Shown piece by piece: positions 36,260 through 48,289 of a stretch of DNA of 64,000 bases (within the stretch, counting starts at the first letter, position 1; the number at the start of each line of letters is the position of its first letter). The DNA comes from Fratercula arctica (taxonomy: Eukaryota; Chordata; Aves; Charadriiformes; Alcidae). The notes under the pieces were generated by a model that did no database searches, was not told the DNA's origin, and was given only the letters and a program-made list of their open reading frames with translations. Location: positions 3,537,152-3,601,151 of the forward strand of contig CANTUZ010000027.1 in NCBI GenBank assembly GCA_947846985.1, read 5' to 3'. A program made the position numbers and the translations under genes.

Positions 36260-36607
36260 TCAGTTGGAAGGGACCTACAATGATCACCTAGTCCAACTGC
36301 CTGACCAATTCAGGGCTGACCAAAAATGTTAAAGCATGTTATTAAGGGCATTGTCCAAATGCCTCTTAAACACTGACAGGCATGGGGCATTGACCACCTC
36401 TCTAGGAAGCCTGTTACAATGTCTGTCCACCCTCTCTGTAAAGAAGAGCTTCCTAATGTCAAGTCTGAACTTCCCCTGATGCGGCTTTGAACCATTCCCA
36501 TGCGTCTTATTGCTGAATACCAGGGAGAAGAGATCAGCACCTCCCTCTCCACTTCCCCTCCTCAGGAAGCTGTAGAGAGCAATGAGGTCGCCCCTCAGCT
36601 GGGACAG
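36260..36607 (-). mobile_element. CR1 3' fragment, right-arm copy
   Basis: Inverted copy of 11285-11632. Confidence 0.8.
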
Positions 36608-36872
36608 GACACAGCCAGGTCAGCTGACCCAAACTAGCCAAAGGGGTATTCAATACCAGGCTTTCCGGGTTGCGGTCGGTGAGCAGTTGTACATTAATTG
36701 TGTTTTTATATTCCTTTATCAGTGTTGTTATTGTTTTCCCCTTTCCTTTGCTGTTCTGTTAAACTGCCTTTATCTCAACTCATGAGCTTTGCCTTTTTCT
36801 TCCAGTTCTCCCCCCATCCCACTGTGGGGGGGTGGGGGGGGGAGGGAGAGTGAACGAATGACCCCGTGGTTG
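36608..36872 (+). mobile_element. LTR fragment, right-arm copy
   Basis: Inverted copy of 11020-11284; plus-strand text includes CCAAAGGGGTATTCAATACC and TTAAACTGCCTTTATCTCAA. A G-rich run lies at 36825-36843. Confidence 0.8.
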
Positions 36873-38032
36873 CAAAGATACAGATTCCTGTACAATTCAG
36901 AGATGCAAGATTATGCAATGAAAACAGTTTTCAAAACTTCCTATCTGAACACTTCAATGCTTCTAGAGCAAAGAAAAGAAATATCACCATTGAAATAGCA
37001 GGCTCAAGATGAGATGAAGAGGGGCATGAACTAACTGTAAATCAAATTTAATGCAAGCTCTTCAAATTATCAATGGGTGGACAGCAGCTTTGCAAGAGTG
37101 CCATTAAGGGACATATAGTAACTTCTAAAAGTGAACTCAAGGGTATTAAACTAGATTAATCTTTTGAAAGCATTTCTCTGTGTTAGGAAGAAGGAAGTTA
37201 CTTCCCACTCATGGCTTTTTTTTTTTCCTGCAGATTTGTTTACCTGTCTGATGGAGACAGAATCATTTGGGTCACCATGAGCTTTTCTAAATTTTTTATC
37301 TATCCTTGATATCAGATGCTTCTTCCCTCATTCTCCTTAAGTCAAGCCTTTATATCTTTCTAAAAGTTAGGTCATAGCTAGTAGCTTGACACAGCAATTC
37401 ATAGGTGAAGTTTTGGCTCCATTTTATATAAGACTATAATAATGCAAAGCCAAGTTATATCTTGGTTAAAATCCTTGAGCCTGCAAGATACTAAATCATT
37501 TCAGATCTGGGGTCCCCATCTTTTGGCAAGCTTAGAAAGCTGTCCTGACAGCTTGTCAAGAATTTCAATACCATTCATAATGTCCAATATTGAAAAGGCT
37601 TCAAAAGGGCATATGGGTTACAACTACATAAGCAACTGATTGTATAGATTGTTCTCTGGAACTGAGGCCAACTGACACAGACTGCCCTAAGTCCCTGCTA
37701 ATGACTTCCCTTTACCTCCACATCAATGTAAGCTGCCTGGGTGACCAGGTTCTCCATAAGATAGCTGAAGGACCCAGAAAGCAAGGAAGACATAAGTGAC
37801 TTGGAGTATAACACGCTGCTTCCCTTCTTCACAAATTGCTCCCTATTCACAAATTGTGAACGGGGTTGGAATTGAGGACAAGGCCCTGTTATGTGCTAAA
37901 CATCTAAATAGCAGTAAAATAATGGCAGCACATGCAAAGAAGGCTTCATATGCCTGGGCTGCTACTCACATGCAATGAGCTGACTTTACAATCAGAGTTC
38001 TGCAAAGTGCTCAAAACTCTGGTTCGTAAAGT
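36873..38032. other. Non-repetitive stretch, right-arm copy
   Basis: Inverted copy of 9861-11019; probably intronic by position, nothing recognised. Confidence 0.35.
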
Positions 38033-38206
38033 TCGTAGAATCATAGAACAGCTTGGATTGGACACTTCCAACCTTTAAAGATCATCTAGTCCAAACCCCC
38101 TGCCATGAGCAGGGACATATTTCACTAGATCAGGCTGCTCAAAGCCCTGTCCAAACTGACCTTGAATACCTCCAGTGACAGGGCATCCACAACTTCTCGG
38201 GGCAAC
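38033..38206 (-). mobile_element. CR1 3' end, right-arm copy
   Basis: Inverted copy of 9686-9860. Confidence 0.85.
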
Positions 38207-38959
38207 CTGTATGAGGTTCAACAAGGCCAAGTGCCAGGTCCTGCACTTGGGTCTCAACAACCCCATGCAGCGTTACAAGCTTGGGGAGGAGTGGCTGGAG
38301 AGCTGCCTGGCAGAAAAGGACCTGGGGTGTTGGTGGACAGCCGGCTGAATATGAGCCAGCAGTGTGCCCAGGTGGCCAAAGCGGTCAACAGCATCCTGGC
38401 CTGTATCAGGAACAGTGTCCCCCTGTACTCAGCACTGGTGAGGCCCCACCTCGAGTACTGTGTCCAGTTTTGGGCCCCTCACCACAAAAAAGACATTGAG
38501 GTGCTGGAGCGGGTCCGGAGAAGGGCAACGAAGCTGGTGAGGGGTCTGAAGAATAAGTCTTATGAGGAGCGGCTGAGGGAGCTGGGGTTGTTTAGCCTGG
38601 AGAAAAGGAGGCTGAGGGGAGACCTTATTGCTCTCTACAACTACCTGAAAAGAGGTTGTAGAGAGGTGGGGGTTGGTCTCTTCTCCCAAGTAACAAGCAA
38701 TAGGACAAGAGGAAACGGCCTCAAGTTGCACCAGGGGAGGTTTAGACTGGATATTAGGAAAAAATTTTACACTGAAAGGGTTATCAAGCATTGGAACGGG
38801 CTGCCCAGGGAAGTGGTTGAGGCACCATCCCTGGAGGTATTTAAAAGACAGGTAGACATAGTGCTTAGGGACATAGTTTAGTGGTGGCGTTAGGTTGATG
38901 GTTGGACTTGATGATCTTAAATGTCCCTTCCAACCTAAACAATTCTGTGATTCTATGAT
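38207..38959 (+). mobile_element. CR1 3' portion, right-arm copy, frame broken by one base
   Basis: Inverted copy of 8936-9685. The left-arm version is open for 235 codons; here a G is missing in CCTGGGGTGTTGG (near 38328), shifting the frame. The rest reads the same, ending AACAATTCTGTGATTCTATG. Confidence 0.9.
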
Positions 38960-39000
38960 TTAAAGTTGCTCACTGAAAGCCATGAGATCTACAGGATGCA

Positions 39001-39163
39001 AGGACAGATGTGCAGGTCAGTAGGTCTGGGACAGACTGGCATGGCAGTATTTAAAATATGTATAGACATGGCGCTTAGAGACATGGTTTAGTGATGGACT
39101 TGGTAGTCTTAAGTTAACGGTTGGACTCGATCTTAAGAGTCTTTTCCAACTTAATGATTCTAT
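39001..39163 (+). mobile_element. CR1 3' fragment, right-arm copy
   Basis: Inverted copy of 8730-8890. Confidence 0.8.
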
Positions 39164-39497
39164 GTTCTGCACCAGGTTGTTGGGGGGGGGGGGGGAAGAG
39201 ATGCAGTGTGGGGTTCTTTCAGGATCTCAATAAGAAAGGCCTGACAACAAATGGTGTAATAAAATAGCTGTTTTAATACGATAGAATAAAAAGAGGAACA
39301 TAGATAGTGAGTAAATATTATGATAGCTCCAATGTATTGTCAGGGGAATGTACAGTCTGTTATTTCTCTGTGGGGCTCACAACACCTGTCGCACTCTGTG
39401 GGGGGAATCGAAATCGAGTACATCCATATGGGTTTTGTATGTTTTCCAGTGAGCAACTGCGGCAAGACAGGGGTAGTTACTTGGTCCTGGCATACCT
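39164..39497. other. Unassigned segment, right-arm copy
   Basis: Inverted copy of 8401-8729, with a G run at 39181-39194 slightly longer than the matching C run in the left arm. Confidence 0.35.
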
Positions 39498-40415
39498 TCC
39501 CTTTCTCTTCTCCAGGCTAAACAACCCAACTGTCTCAACCTGTCTTCATAGGAGAGGTGTTTCATCCCTCCGACCATTTTTGTGACCCTCCTCTGGACCT
39601 GCTCTAACAAGTCCATGTCCTTCTTGTACTGGGGACCCCAGAACTGGATGCAATACTCCAGGTGGGGTCTCACAAGAGCAGAGTAGAGGGGGAGAATCAC
39701 CTCCCTTGACCTGCTAGCCACACTTCTTTTGATGCAGCCCAGGATACAATTGGCTTTCCGCGCTGCGAGCGCACATGTCCTGGTTTGGAGTGGAGCAGAG
39801 ATAACTTTCTGTTCAGTCAGAGAGGCTCTTGCTTATACTTGTTGCTGTGGCAACCAGGGTCAGCTGACTTGGTTGTTTACCCTGTGGAGGGGGCGCACCT
39901 GTGGGGAGGAGGGGACAGGTCAGGTGACCCAAACTGACCAATCGGGTATTCCATCCCATCTGCCATGCTCAGTATAAAAACTGAGGGACCGAAGGGGTTA
40001 GGTTGGTTCTTCTTCAATGGGTCTCTTTTCTTCAATGACTGACATCTGAGGAGGACCCTGTCAGCTTGTCTGCCTTTGGTCCCAGTCAGTGTGTTCCAGC
40101 TCCCATTTGTCACTGAGTCTAGTCTGGAACTTTACCAGTGCCTGCCAGTGACATCCCCTGGGAGCTTGATATGGTTTTGTGTATGTTTGAATATATTTCA
40201 TTATTTCCTTTTTATTTTATTATTAATATTTCATTAAAGCAGTTTAGTTTTTTCTAAACTGATAACTCTATCTCTCTTCTTCCTCTCCTTGGAGTGAGAG
40301 GTGGGGGAGAGCATCTGCTGTCTTGTCATTGGCCAACCTGGCCCAAACCATGACAGCACATTGTTGGCTCATGTCCAATTTTTCATCCAACAGTATCCCT
40401 AAGTCCTTCTCTGCA
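39498..40415 (-). mobile_element. CR1 fragment split by a solo LTR, right-arm copy
   Basis: Inverted copy of 7479-8400. CR1 ORF2 C-terminal sequence flanks the LTR at 39776-40355. Confidence 0.85.
39776..40355 (+). mobile_element. Solo LTR, 580 bp, right-arm copy
   Basis: TGTCCTGGTTTGGAG to CCAAACCATGACA with GCACA on both sides (39771-39775 and 40356-40360). CAGTATAAAAACTGAGG (TATA region) is at about 39970-39986 and TTTCATTAAAG near 40228. Confidence 0.9.
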
Positions 40416-41450
40416 GGACTGTTCTCTGTTTGCAGTTTATCTACAAAGCATAATTTCCTCTCTCCCCTTTTGGCTTGGTACTCTCCTAATAGCCCTAGTG
40501 CTAGAATTACATCCCCAACCACTTTCCCCTGGGCAGCTCCCAAAAGTGATATGATGGCCCCTTTAAGATTAAAAGGTGTCCTGGCTAACAGCCTGGATTG
40601 CTTTCCTGAGTTGGGGGTTAGTGAAGGTATGATTGTAAACACCTTGTAGAATAGCCAATTCTCTCCAATACTGCCCCCCCTCATTTATATGCTTCCATGT
40701 CACCAGGCAATCATCCCCAAATGGGGAAGGGTGCTGTAGCTTTACTGCCCTCTGCAACCAGAGAATAATTAGCATTTCATTTGCTTGAGCCCCTTTTAAT
40801 CATTGTGTCACCACTGGATTTTGGGAAATTGCTCCAGATGTGCTACTTCTTGGGGGGTTAGATGTGCACTGTCCCCTCCTTGGTCCCATGCTCACAGTAA
40901 CCATTGTCATAATCTCTCCTACGACTCCCGCCAATACAAGTCCATCAAATTCTGGAGCTTGGCCTGAGTATAGTCTTGCACTGATATTGTATGCTGCAGC
41001 ACCCCAGGGGGTCCTTTGCTTTGTTAATAACTAAATGGCACACCATATTCGTCCTTGGACCCTTCAGTCCATTTCTCCCCAGAGGAATCCCAGCTGTCAC
41101 CATCCCAGTAATCACTGGGTAACTAACTGCTCAAACCTTATGCCCCATCCCCCAGTGCAGGCACTCTGCCCCTTCCTCACTGTGTATACTTAGGTTTCTA
41201 GCATATCCCTCTGTGGTTGGGCTTCCAATTTATACAAATGCAATCAGGTCTCCAAACTTTCTAGTTGTGCTTGAAATTCTCTGGTTTTCTTTCATTCACT
41301 TTCTAGGGTCTCCCCCTCTACCTAGGCTTCCATTTTATCCGAGTACAACCAGGTCACCAAACTTTCCAGTTGCACTTGCAATTCCCTTGTTTTCTTTTGT
41401 TCACTTTCTAGAGTGTCCCACAGTCAACGAAGGCAAGTTCACAATAACCA
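40416..41450 (-). pseudogene. Decayed gag-like relic, right-arm copy
   Basis: Inverted copy of 6450-7478 with the same stops and the same duplicated coiled-coil units, plus a few extra single-base changes (for example near 41030). Not functional. Confidence 0.55.
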
Positions 41451-43214
41451 GATACTACTTCAATCTCATAGCCCTCCAAATTGCCAAATGCAAACATAGA
41501 GGAGAATAAAGTAGACTGACGTTATAAAAAAGTTCCTCCAGAATATCTGCAGAAATTTACAAATCACTGACCTTTTGATATATTTCTGTCTTCCTGAATT
41601 ATTATCTTACCCCTTTCAACCTCATCTATAAAAACTTCCTTCTCTACTTATATATAGTTTTATGAAAGTTGAAGATCATAGAATCACAGAATAGTTTGGG
41701 TTGGTAGGGACCTTTAAAGGTCATCTAGTCCAACCTCCCCTGCAATGAGCAGGGACATCTTTAACTAGATCAGGTTGCTCAAAGCCCCGTCCAATCTGAC
41801 CTTGAATGTTTCCAGGAATGGGGCATCTACCACCTCTCTGGGCAACCCGTTCCAGTGTCCCATCGTAAAAAAATCTCTCCCTTACGTCCAATCTAAACCT
41901 ACTCTCTTTTAGTTTAAAACCATTGCCCCTTGTCCTGTCTCTACAGGCCCTGGTAAAAAGTCTTTCTCCGTCTTTCTTATAATCCTATATTGAAAGGCTG
42001 CAATAAGGTCTCCCTGGAGCCTTCTCTTCTCCAGCCTGAACAACCCCAACTCTCTCAGCCTTTCCTCATAGGAGAGGTGTTCTAGCCTTCTGATAATTTT
42101 CATGGACCTCCTCTGGACTCACTCCAACAGGTCCATCTCCTTCTTGTATTGGGGACCCCAGAGCTGGACGCAGTACTCCGGGTGGGGTCTCACAAGAGCA
42201 GAATAGAGGGGGAGAATCACCTCCCTTGACCTGCTAGCCACACTTCTTTTGATGCAGCCCAGGATACGGTTGGCTTTCTGGGGCTGCGAGCACACATTGG
42301 GGCTCATGTCGTGTTTTTCATCCAACAGTATCCCCAAGTCCTTCTCTGCTCTCAATCCCTTCATCCCCCAGCCTGTATTGATATTGAGAATTGCCCCGAC
42401 CCAGGTGCAGACCCTTGCACTTGGCCTTGTTGAACTTCACGAGGTTCACACGGGCCCATTCCTCGTGCCTGTCAAGGTCCCCCTGGATGGGGGGCTTGGA
42501 GGAACACTTCCTTCAAGCATATCAGCTGCACCGCTTAGCTTGCTGTCATCCGCAAACTTGCTGAGGGTGCATTCAAATCCCCCCTGTCTATATCGTTGAT
42601 AAAGATATTAAATAGTATTGGTCCCAGTACGGACCCTTGAGGGACACCACTCGTCACTAGTTTCCATTTGGACATTGAGCTGTTGACTGTAAGACTTTGC
42701 ACGCAGCCACCTAGCCAATTCCTTATTCATCTAACAGTCCAACTATCAAACCCATATCTCTCCAATTTAGCAGCAAGGATGTTGTGAGGGATCATATTAA
42801 AGGCCTTACAAAAGTCTTGGTAGATGACATCTGTAGCTTTTCCCTTGTCCATTGATGCAGTCCCTTCCATCGTAGAAGGCCGTCAGACACGATTTGGCCT
42901 GGTGAAGACCTGTTGGCTGTCACTAATCACCTCCCTGTCTTCCATATGTTTTGACATAACTTCCAAGAGGATCTGCTCCATGATGTTATCGGGCATGGAG
43001 GTGAGGCTGACTGGTTGGTAGTTCCCAGGATCCTTCTTTTACCCTTTTTAAAAACGGGTGGGATATTTCCCTTTCTCCAGTCACTGGGGACTTTGCCTGA
43101 CTGCCATGACTTTTCAAATATGATGGAGAGTGGCTTAGCAACTACATCAGCCAATTCCCTCAGGACTCTGGGATGCATATCATTGGGTCCCATGGACTTG
43201 TGTATGTTCAGCTG

Positions 43215-43591
43215 TGTGAGCCGACGCAGGAACAACCACAAAATCACAGATGAAATGCAAGAGTAAATTTAATCTCAATACCTCATGAACCAGGGGATCT
43301 CCAAAGAAGCACCCGGGCAGAGGCACGCAAGTGGGAACGCAGGCACCGCAGAGGTCAGTCCTTGCTAGAGAGCGTTTTCGAACCCGCTGTTCTCTCCTGT
43401 ATGTCAGGGATTCAAGCAGGCGTAGTTTTCCACTGTGCTTTGATCTTTCCGACAACAGGGCAGGAATCTCAAGCATGTTTGATAGGGTGCCTCTGAGTCT
43501 ATCACAGGCCTATGTTATCTAAGCACAGATGTTCTACTTGTCAGCACACAAGACTAAACAACGATTAGTGTGATATATGTGTTTTTTGACA
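43215..43591 (-). mobile_element. Probable solo LTR inside CR1, right-arm copy
   Basis: Inverted copy of the LTR-like insertion at about 4299-4678. Confidence 0.6.
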
Positions 43592-45302
43592 CCTCAGCTG
43601 CAGGTCACTTGAGCATGTTTACAATCTCCATTGCCAATCTTCCATTATTTTCCCACGTCAGCTTCCTCAGGTGGTCTCGAACCTCATCTTCTTCTACGAT
43701 GGGAGGGACTTCATTCCCCAGTACCGGCCTTGAGGTTCAGGGACTTGAGAGATGTGGGAAGAGTAATTGCCATTGAAAACTGAGGCAAAAAAAAACCGTT
43801 AAGTACCTCAGCCTTTTCCATGTTGATTTTTGCTAGTTCTCCTGTCTTTTTTATCAGGGGATAGTGCATTTTCTTTAATCTTGCTTTTTTTTTTTCCCAA
43901 CATACCTGTAGAAGACCTTCTTATTATTCTTCTCATCCCTTGCCATATTCAGCTCCAACTGTTGCCTTAGCTTTCTTGATCCCATCCCTACACATCTGGG
44001 CAGCGTCCCTATATTCTTCCCAGGATACATATCCCTGGTTCCACTGCCTGTGCATTTCCTTCTTACGCTGTACTCTGAGCAGGAGGTCCTTACTGAGCCA
44101 TGCTGGTCTCCTGCCTTCCTTGCCGACTTCTTACACGTGAGAATCGAGAGCTCTTGCGCTCTAAGAAAAATGTCCCTAAAGAGCTGACAGCTCTCTTCTA
44201 CTCCTTTATCCCTGAGGGCAGTTTCCCATCCACTAATTCCTTAAACAACTGAAAGTTTGCTCTCTTAAGATTCAGGGTCTTGACTCTACTCTTCACCTGG
44301 CCCATATCCCTCAAGTCTCTGAATTCCACCAGGGCATGATCATTGCAGCCCAGGCTGCCACCAATCTTGACCCCTCTAATTAGTTAATCTGTGTTGGTAA
44401 ACAACAGGTCCAGTAATGCTTCTCCTCTGGTTGGGCTGTCTATCACCTGGATTAAGAAATTATCCTCGATGCACTCCAAGAGTCTCCTGGACTGCTTACA
44501 GCTTGCTGTGCTACTTTTCCAGCAGATGTCAGGGTGACTGACGCTCCCCAGCAGGTTCAGGGCCTGTGAGCATGATGCTTTCTGTAGTTGAAGTAGAATG
44601 CTTCGTCAACAGGCTCCCCTTGATCGGGGGCCTGTAGTTAAACACCAACCACGAGGTTTCCTTTGTTGGCGTGTTCCCTAATTTTACCCATAAGCTCTTG
44701 ACCTGTTCATTGCTGTTTTTTCAAAGACAGCTCTGTGCAGTCAATCCATTCTTTTACATAGAGGGCAAACACCCCCACCCCTCCTTCCTTGCCTGTCCCT
44801 TCTGAACAGTTTATAGCCATTGATTGCAGTGCTCCAGTCATGTGATTTGTCCCCCCCATGTTTCAGTGATAACAATTAGGTCATAGCTTTCTAGCTGCAC
44901 AGTGGCTTCCAGCTCCTCCTGTTTGTTACCCATGCTGTGTGCATTGGTATGAGGCACTTCAGCTGGGCTATTGACCATGTCACCTTTTTAGAGGAACAAG
45001 CCCCAGTTCCTTTGAGGCATTTCACATGTGTTTCCCTATTGTTTCTAATACATCAGCAGCCCCTGCTCTTCTCTGTTGCTCAAAACTTCATCCTCTTCCC
45101 CCCTAAATCTAGTTTAAAGTTCTCCTTATAATTCTGTCCCAGCTTGTTGACAAAGACCTTCTTACCCCACTTGGTCAGGTGAATCCCATCAGCTCCCAAC
45201 AGGCCCAGCTTCTCAAAGGTAGGTCCATGATCATAGAAGCCAAAAACCTTGAATATGGCACCAGCCACACAGCCAGGCATTCACCTGTTCAATTTGTCTC
45301 CT

Positions 45303-46038
45303 TGTCGTGGTTTTGGCCAAATGGGCCAATGGCCGGCGACAGATGCTCCCCCCCAACCTCTCGTACACAGAGAGGAGGAGGAGAGATAAAGAGAGATTTA
45401 CGAGTTTAGAAAGAACTAAACTACTTTAATGAAATATTAATAATAAAATAAAAAGGAAATAATCAAATAGATACAGTATATACAAAACCGTATCAAAACT
45501 CCCAGGATGATGTCACCAGCGGGCACTGGGGAAGTCCAGACTGGACTCAGCGACAGGTGGGAACTGGATTCCAGAGCTGGAGTCAGGAACCCACAGATCG
45601 GGATCAAAGGCAGATGAACAGACAGGGTCCTCCTTGGACGTCAGCCATTGAAGAAGAGAGGGCTGACCCTTTGATCCCCTCAGCTTTTATACGGAGCATG
45701 GGGCAGATGGGATGGAATACCCCTGTTGGGTCAATTCTGGGTCACCTGTCCTGTCCGCTCCTCCCTACAGGTGGGACCCCTCTATGCTTTTCTGCTTCCG
45801 ACCCTCCAACGGGGCAAATAACGAAATTAGCTGACCTTGGTTTGTTACAGCAATAAGTATAAGCAAGAGCCTCTCTGCATACCATTCCTTGGCACAACGT
45901 AAACACTCGGTTCTATCACTCTGAGAACGAACCGTTTTCGACACAACATGCTGTTAATGTCAGAGCGTTAGAAGAGGCCTAGCTAAGAAGTAAAATTACT
46001 GACAGAAAGTTGGTTCTGTTTTACCTCAAACCAGGACA
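45303..46038 (-). mobile_element. Solo LTR, 736 bp, right-arm copy
   Basis: TGTCGTGGTTTTGGCC to AAACCAGGACA on the plus strand, flanked by CTCCT at 45298-45302 and 46039-46043. The TATA region reads CCGTATAAAAG on the minus strand (about 45689-45699), one base different from the left arm. Confidence 0.9.
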
Positions 46039-47715
46039 CTCCTCCTTCCTGAAGCTCTTCCTCTGACTGGGAGGATAGAGAACACCACCTGTGCTCCAGG
46101 TCCTTTTAACAGTGCCCCGAGGGACATATAGTTTCTTTTGATGGTTCTAAGTTTGCCTCATTCCAGTATCATTAGACCCTACGTGGAACAGTTGAGTGGA
46201 TGATAATCTGTAGGGTTCACAGGCTCACGCAGCCTCTCAGTGATGTCATGAATACTAGCTCTTAGTAGGCAGCAGACTTCTCCAGAGAAATACGTCTGGA
46301 CAGGAAATGGGTGCTTCGGTGCCTCTCAGTAGAAATCTCCAATTAGCAATACTTCACATGCTTTTCTGGTGGCACTGGTTCTCATGCAGGGGGGTCATTG
46401 GATTCAACTTTGCATGGTCATCTTCTCTTGGATCCTGTCCGTTACTTGCGCTCTTCATTCTCCACCCCCAGAGCATCATATCTGTTACATAGGGGCACTT
46501 CATGGGAAGGGGGAAGATTCTTCCTTCTGCCCCGAAGAGAGACAAGGGTCCAGTCTCTTTCATCTCATGAGTTATTTGTGTCAGTCAGCTTGATGCTGAA
46601 TTCGGGCTTATCTTCCCCTTGCACCAGCCGTAAGGCAGGGCTGTCACTCAGCCTGGGACAGCACACCATACCACGTAATCGATCTCCTGCTCACATTCCT
46701 GGATACTGCGCTGCCTGTTGAGCTCCTCTTGCAACACAGCTACTTGTTTCAAGAGTTCTTCTAGCTAGGCACGCTTGTAGCTATGACATCCACCAACTAC
46801 CTTCAGGTGCTAGGGGGACTTCCAGGTGCTGGAGCTCCATGCAGTCTAAGGTCTGGACAGCTATTTCAGTCCTTGGAAGGTCTGTTTGGGTGGAGGACAT
46901 CAGCATAGATAGGCTGTAGTGCTTCTGTTGGGTTCAGCCTCAGCCTTGCAGTTGCAGCAAGTGGCCACCATTTTCTTTCAGCAAGTCACAGTCTCCTTGT
47001 AGGTCTCAGGAAAAAAATGTCTCACTTATAAAATGGTAATTCTTTTGAAAGATGCCATCTTTCTAATTCTAATTCACAGGAGACCTCAAGCGTGCCATGG
47101 TAGGCTTGCTACAGCCCACCAGCTAGCTGGATTACCATTGGGACTGCAGCCTAAGCCTGCTGGTGAGCAAAGCAGGCAGCAGCCCAATAACTGGAGAGCG
47201 TGGTCCCCTTCCATGCAAACTGCCAACACTGTTCCCAACAGACACCACTCCCTGTTTTGGGCACGCTGCTCGCTGGTGCTCCCTAGGGGGCCAGTTATAT
47301 GTGGCTTCTCCCAGTTTGAACTGGCTGCAGGGAATGCTGTCACCGCCCAACTCTCACAACACCTTTCTTGCAAGACCTGTCGCTTGCTGGCTGATCTCTC
47401 TACACACACACGCCCAAGGGTGACAGGGGCCTAGAACCCTCTCAGGCATATCCCCGGGGACCTCACAAGCCTCACACTCCTCGCGGCATGCAGCAACATC
47501 TGCTGCTGCTGCCACTGCTCAAGTAATTTCAAAGTTTGAATCTTGGTTTCCTGCAATTTATATCCCTATGTGTGGCTATTTTTGAGAATGATTCAGTTTT
47601 GTGTATGTAGTTTTTAAAGGGACTTTTAAAGTTAATGAACACCTGTGCTAAGAGCTTTTTCAACAGAAAGCTTGTGTTAGCTGTGGCTGATGCTGACTGC
47701 GTAAACTTCCTGGTA

Positions 47716-48275
47716 TTCTAGAATCACAGAATGGTTAGAGTTGAGAAGGGACCATAAAGATCATCTAGTTCAACTCCCCGGCCATGGGCAGAGACACCTT
47801 CCACTAGGCTAGGTTGCTCTCAAAGCCCCATCCAACCTGGCTTGAACACTTCCAGGGATGGGGCATCACACAACTTTGTCTGGGCAACCTGTTCCAGTGT
47901 CTCACCACCCCTCACAGTAAAGAATTTCTTCCTGATATCTAAGTCTAAATCTACCCTCTTTCAGTTTAAAACTCTTACCCCTCGTCCTATTGCTACACTC
48001 CTCATAAAGAGTCCCTCCCCATCTTTCCTGTAGGCCCCCTTCAGGTACTGGAAAGGCTGCCATAAGGTCTCCCTGGAGCCTTCTCTTCTCCAGGCTGAAC
48101 ACCCAACTCTCTACAGACCCTGAGGAACTCCCTTTGTCCACTGATCTCCACTTGGACACTGAGCCATTGACCACAACTCTTTGAATGTGACCATACAGCC
48201 AATTCCTTAACCACTGAGCGGTCCATCCATCAAATCCAGGTCTCTCCAATTTAGAGACAAGGATGTCGTGCAGGA
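47716..48275 (-). mobile_element. CR1 3' portion, antisense, at the outer end of the right arm
   Basis: The CR1 tail CTAGAATCACAGAATGG at 47718 opens an antisense CR1. The first 184 bp pair with positions 1-178. Beyond 47899 it continues with antisense ORF2 sequence and has an internal jump near 48110, where ORF2 C-terminal text meets sequence from the reverse transcriptase region (GACAAGGATGTCGTGCAGGA near 48260). It ends where a sense CR1 begins. Confidence 0.8.
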
Positions 48276-48289
48276 AGACCACCTGAAGA

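Larger units (their letters stand above)
41676..47490 (-). mobile_element. Near full-length CR1 with two nested LTRs, right-arm copy
   Basis: Inverted copy of 400-6218. It contains the ORF2 relic (about 41710-45090), the ORF1 relic (about 45110-46970) and the GC-rich leader (about 46970-47490). Compared with the left arm it has many 1-2 bp indels, mostly beyond 42 kb, which add extra frame breaks. The nested LTRs are at about 43215-43591 and 45303-46038. Confidence 0.8.
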
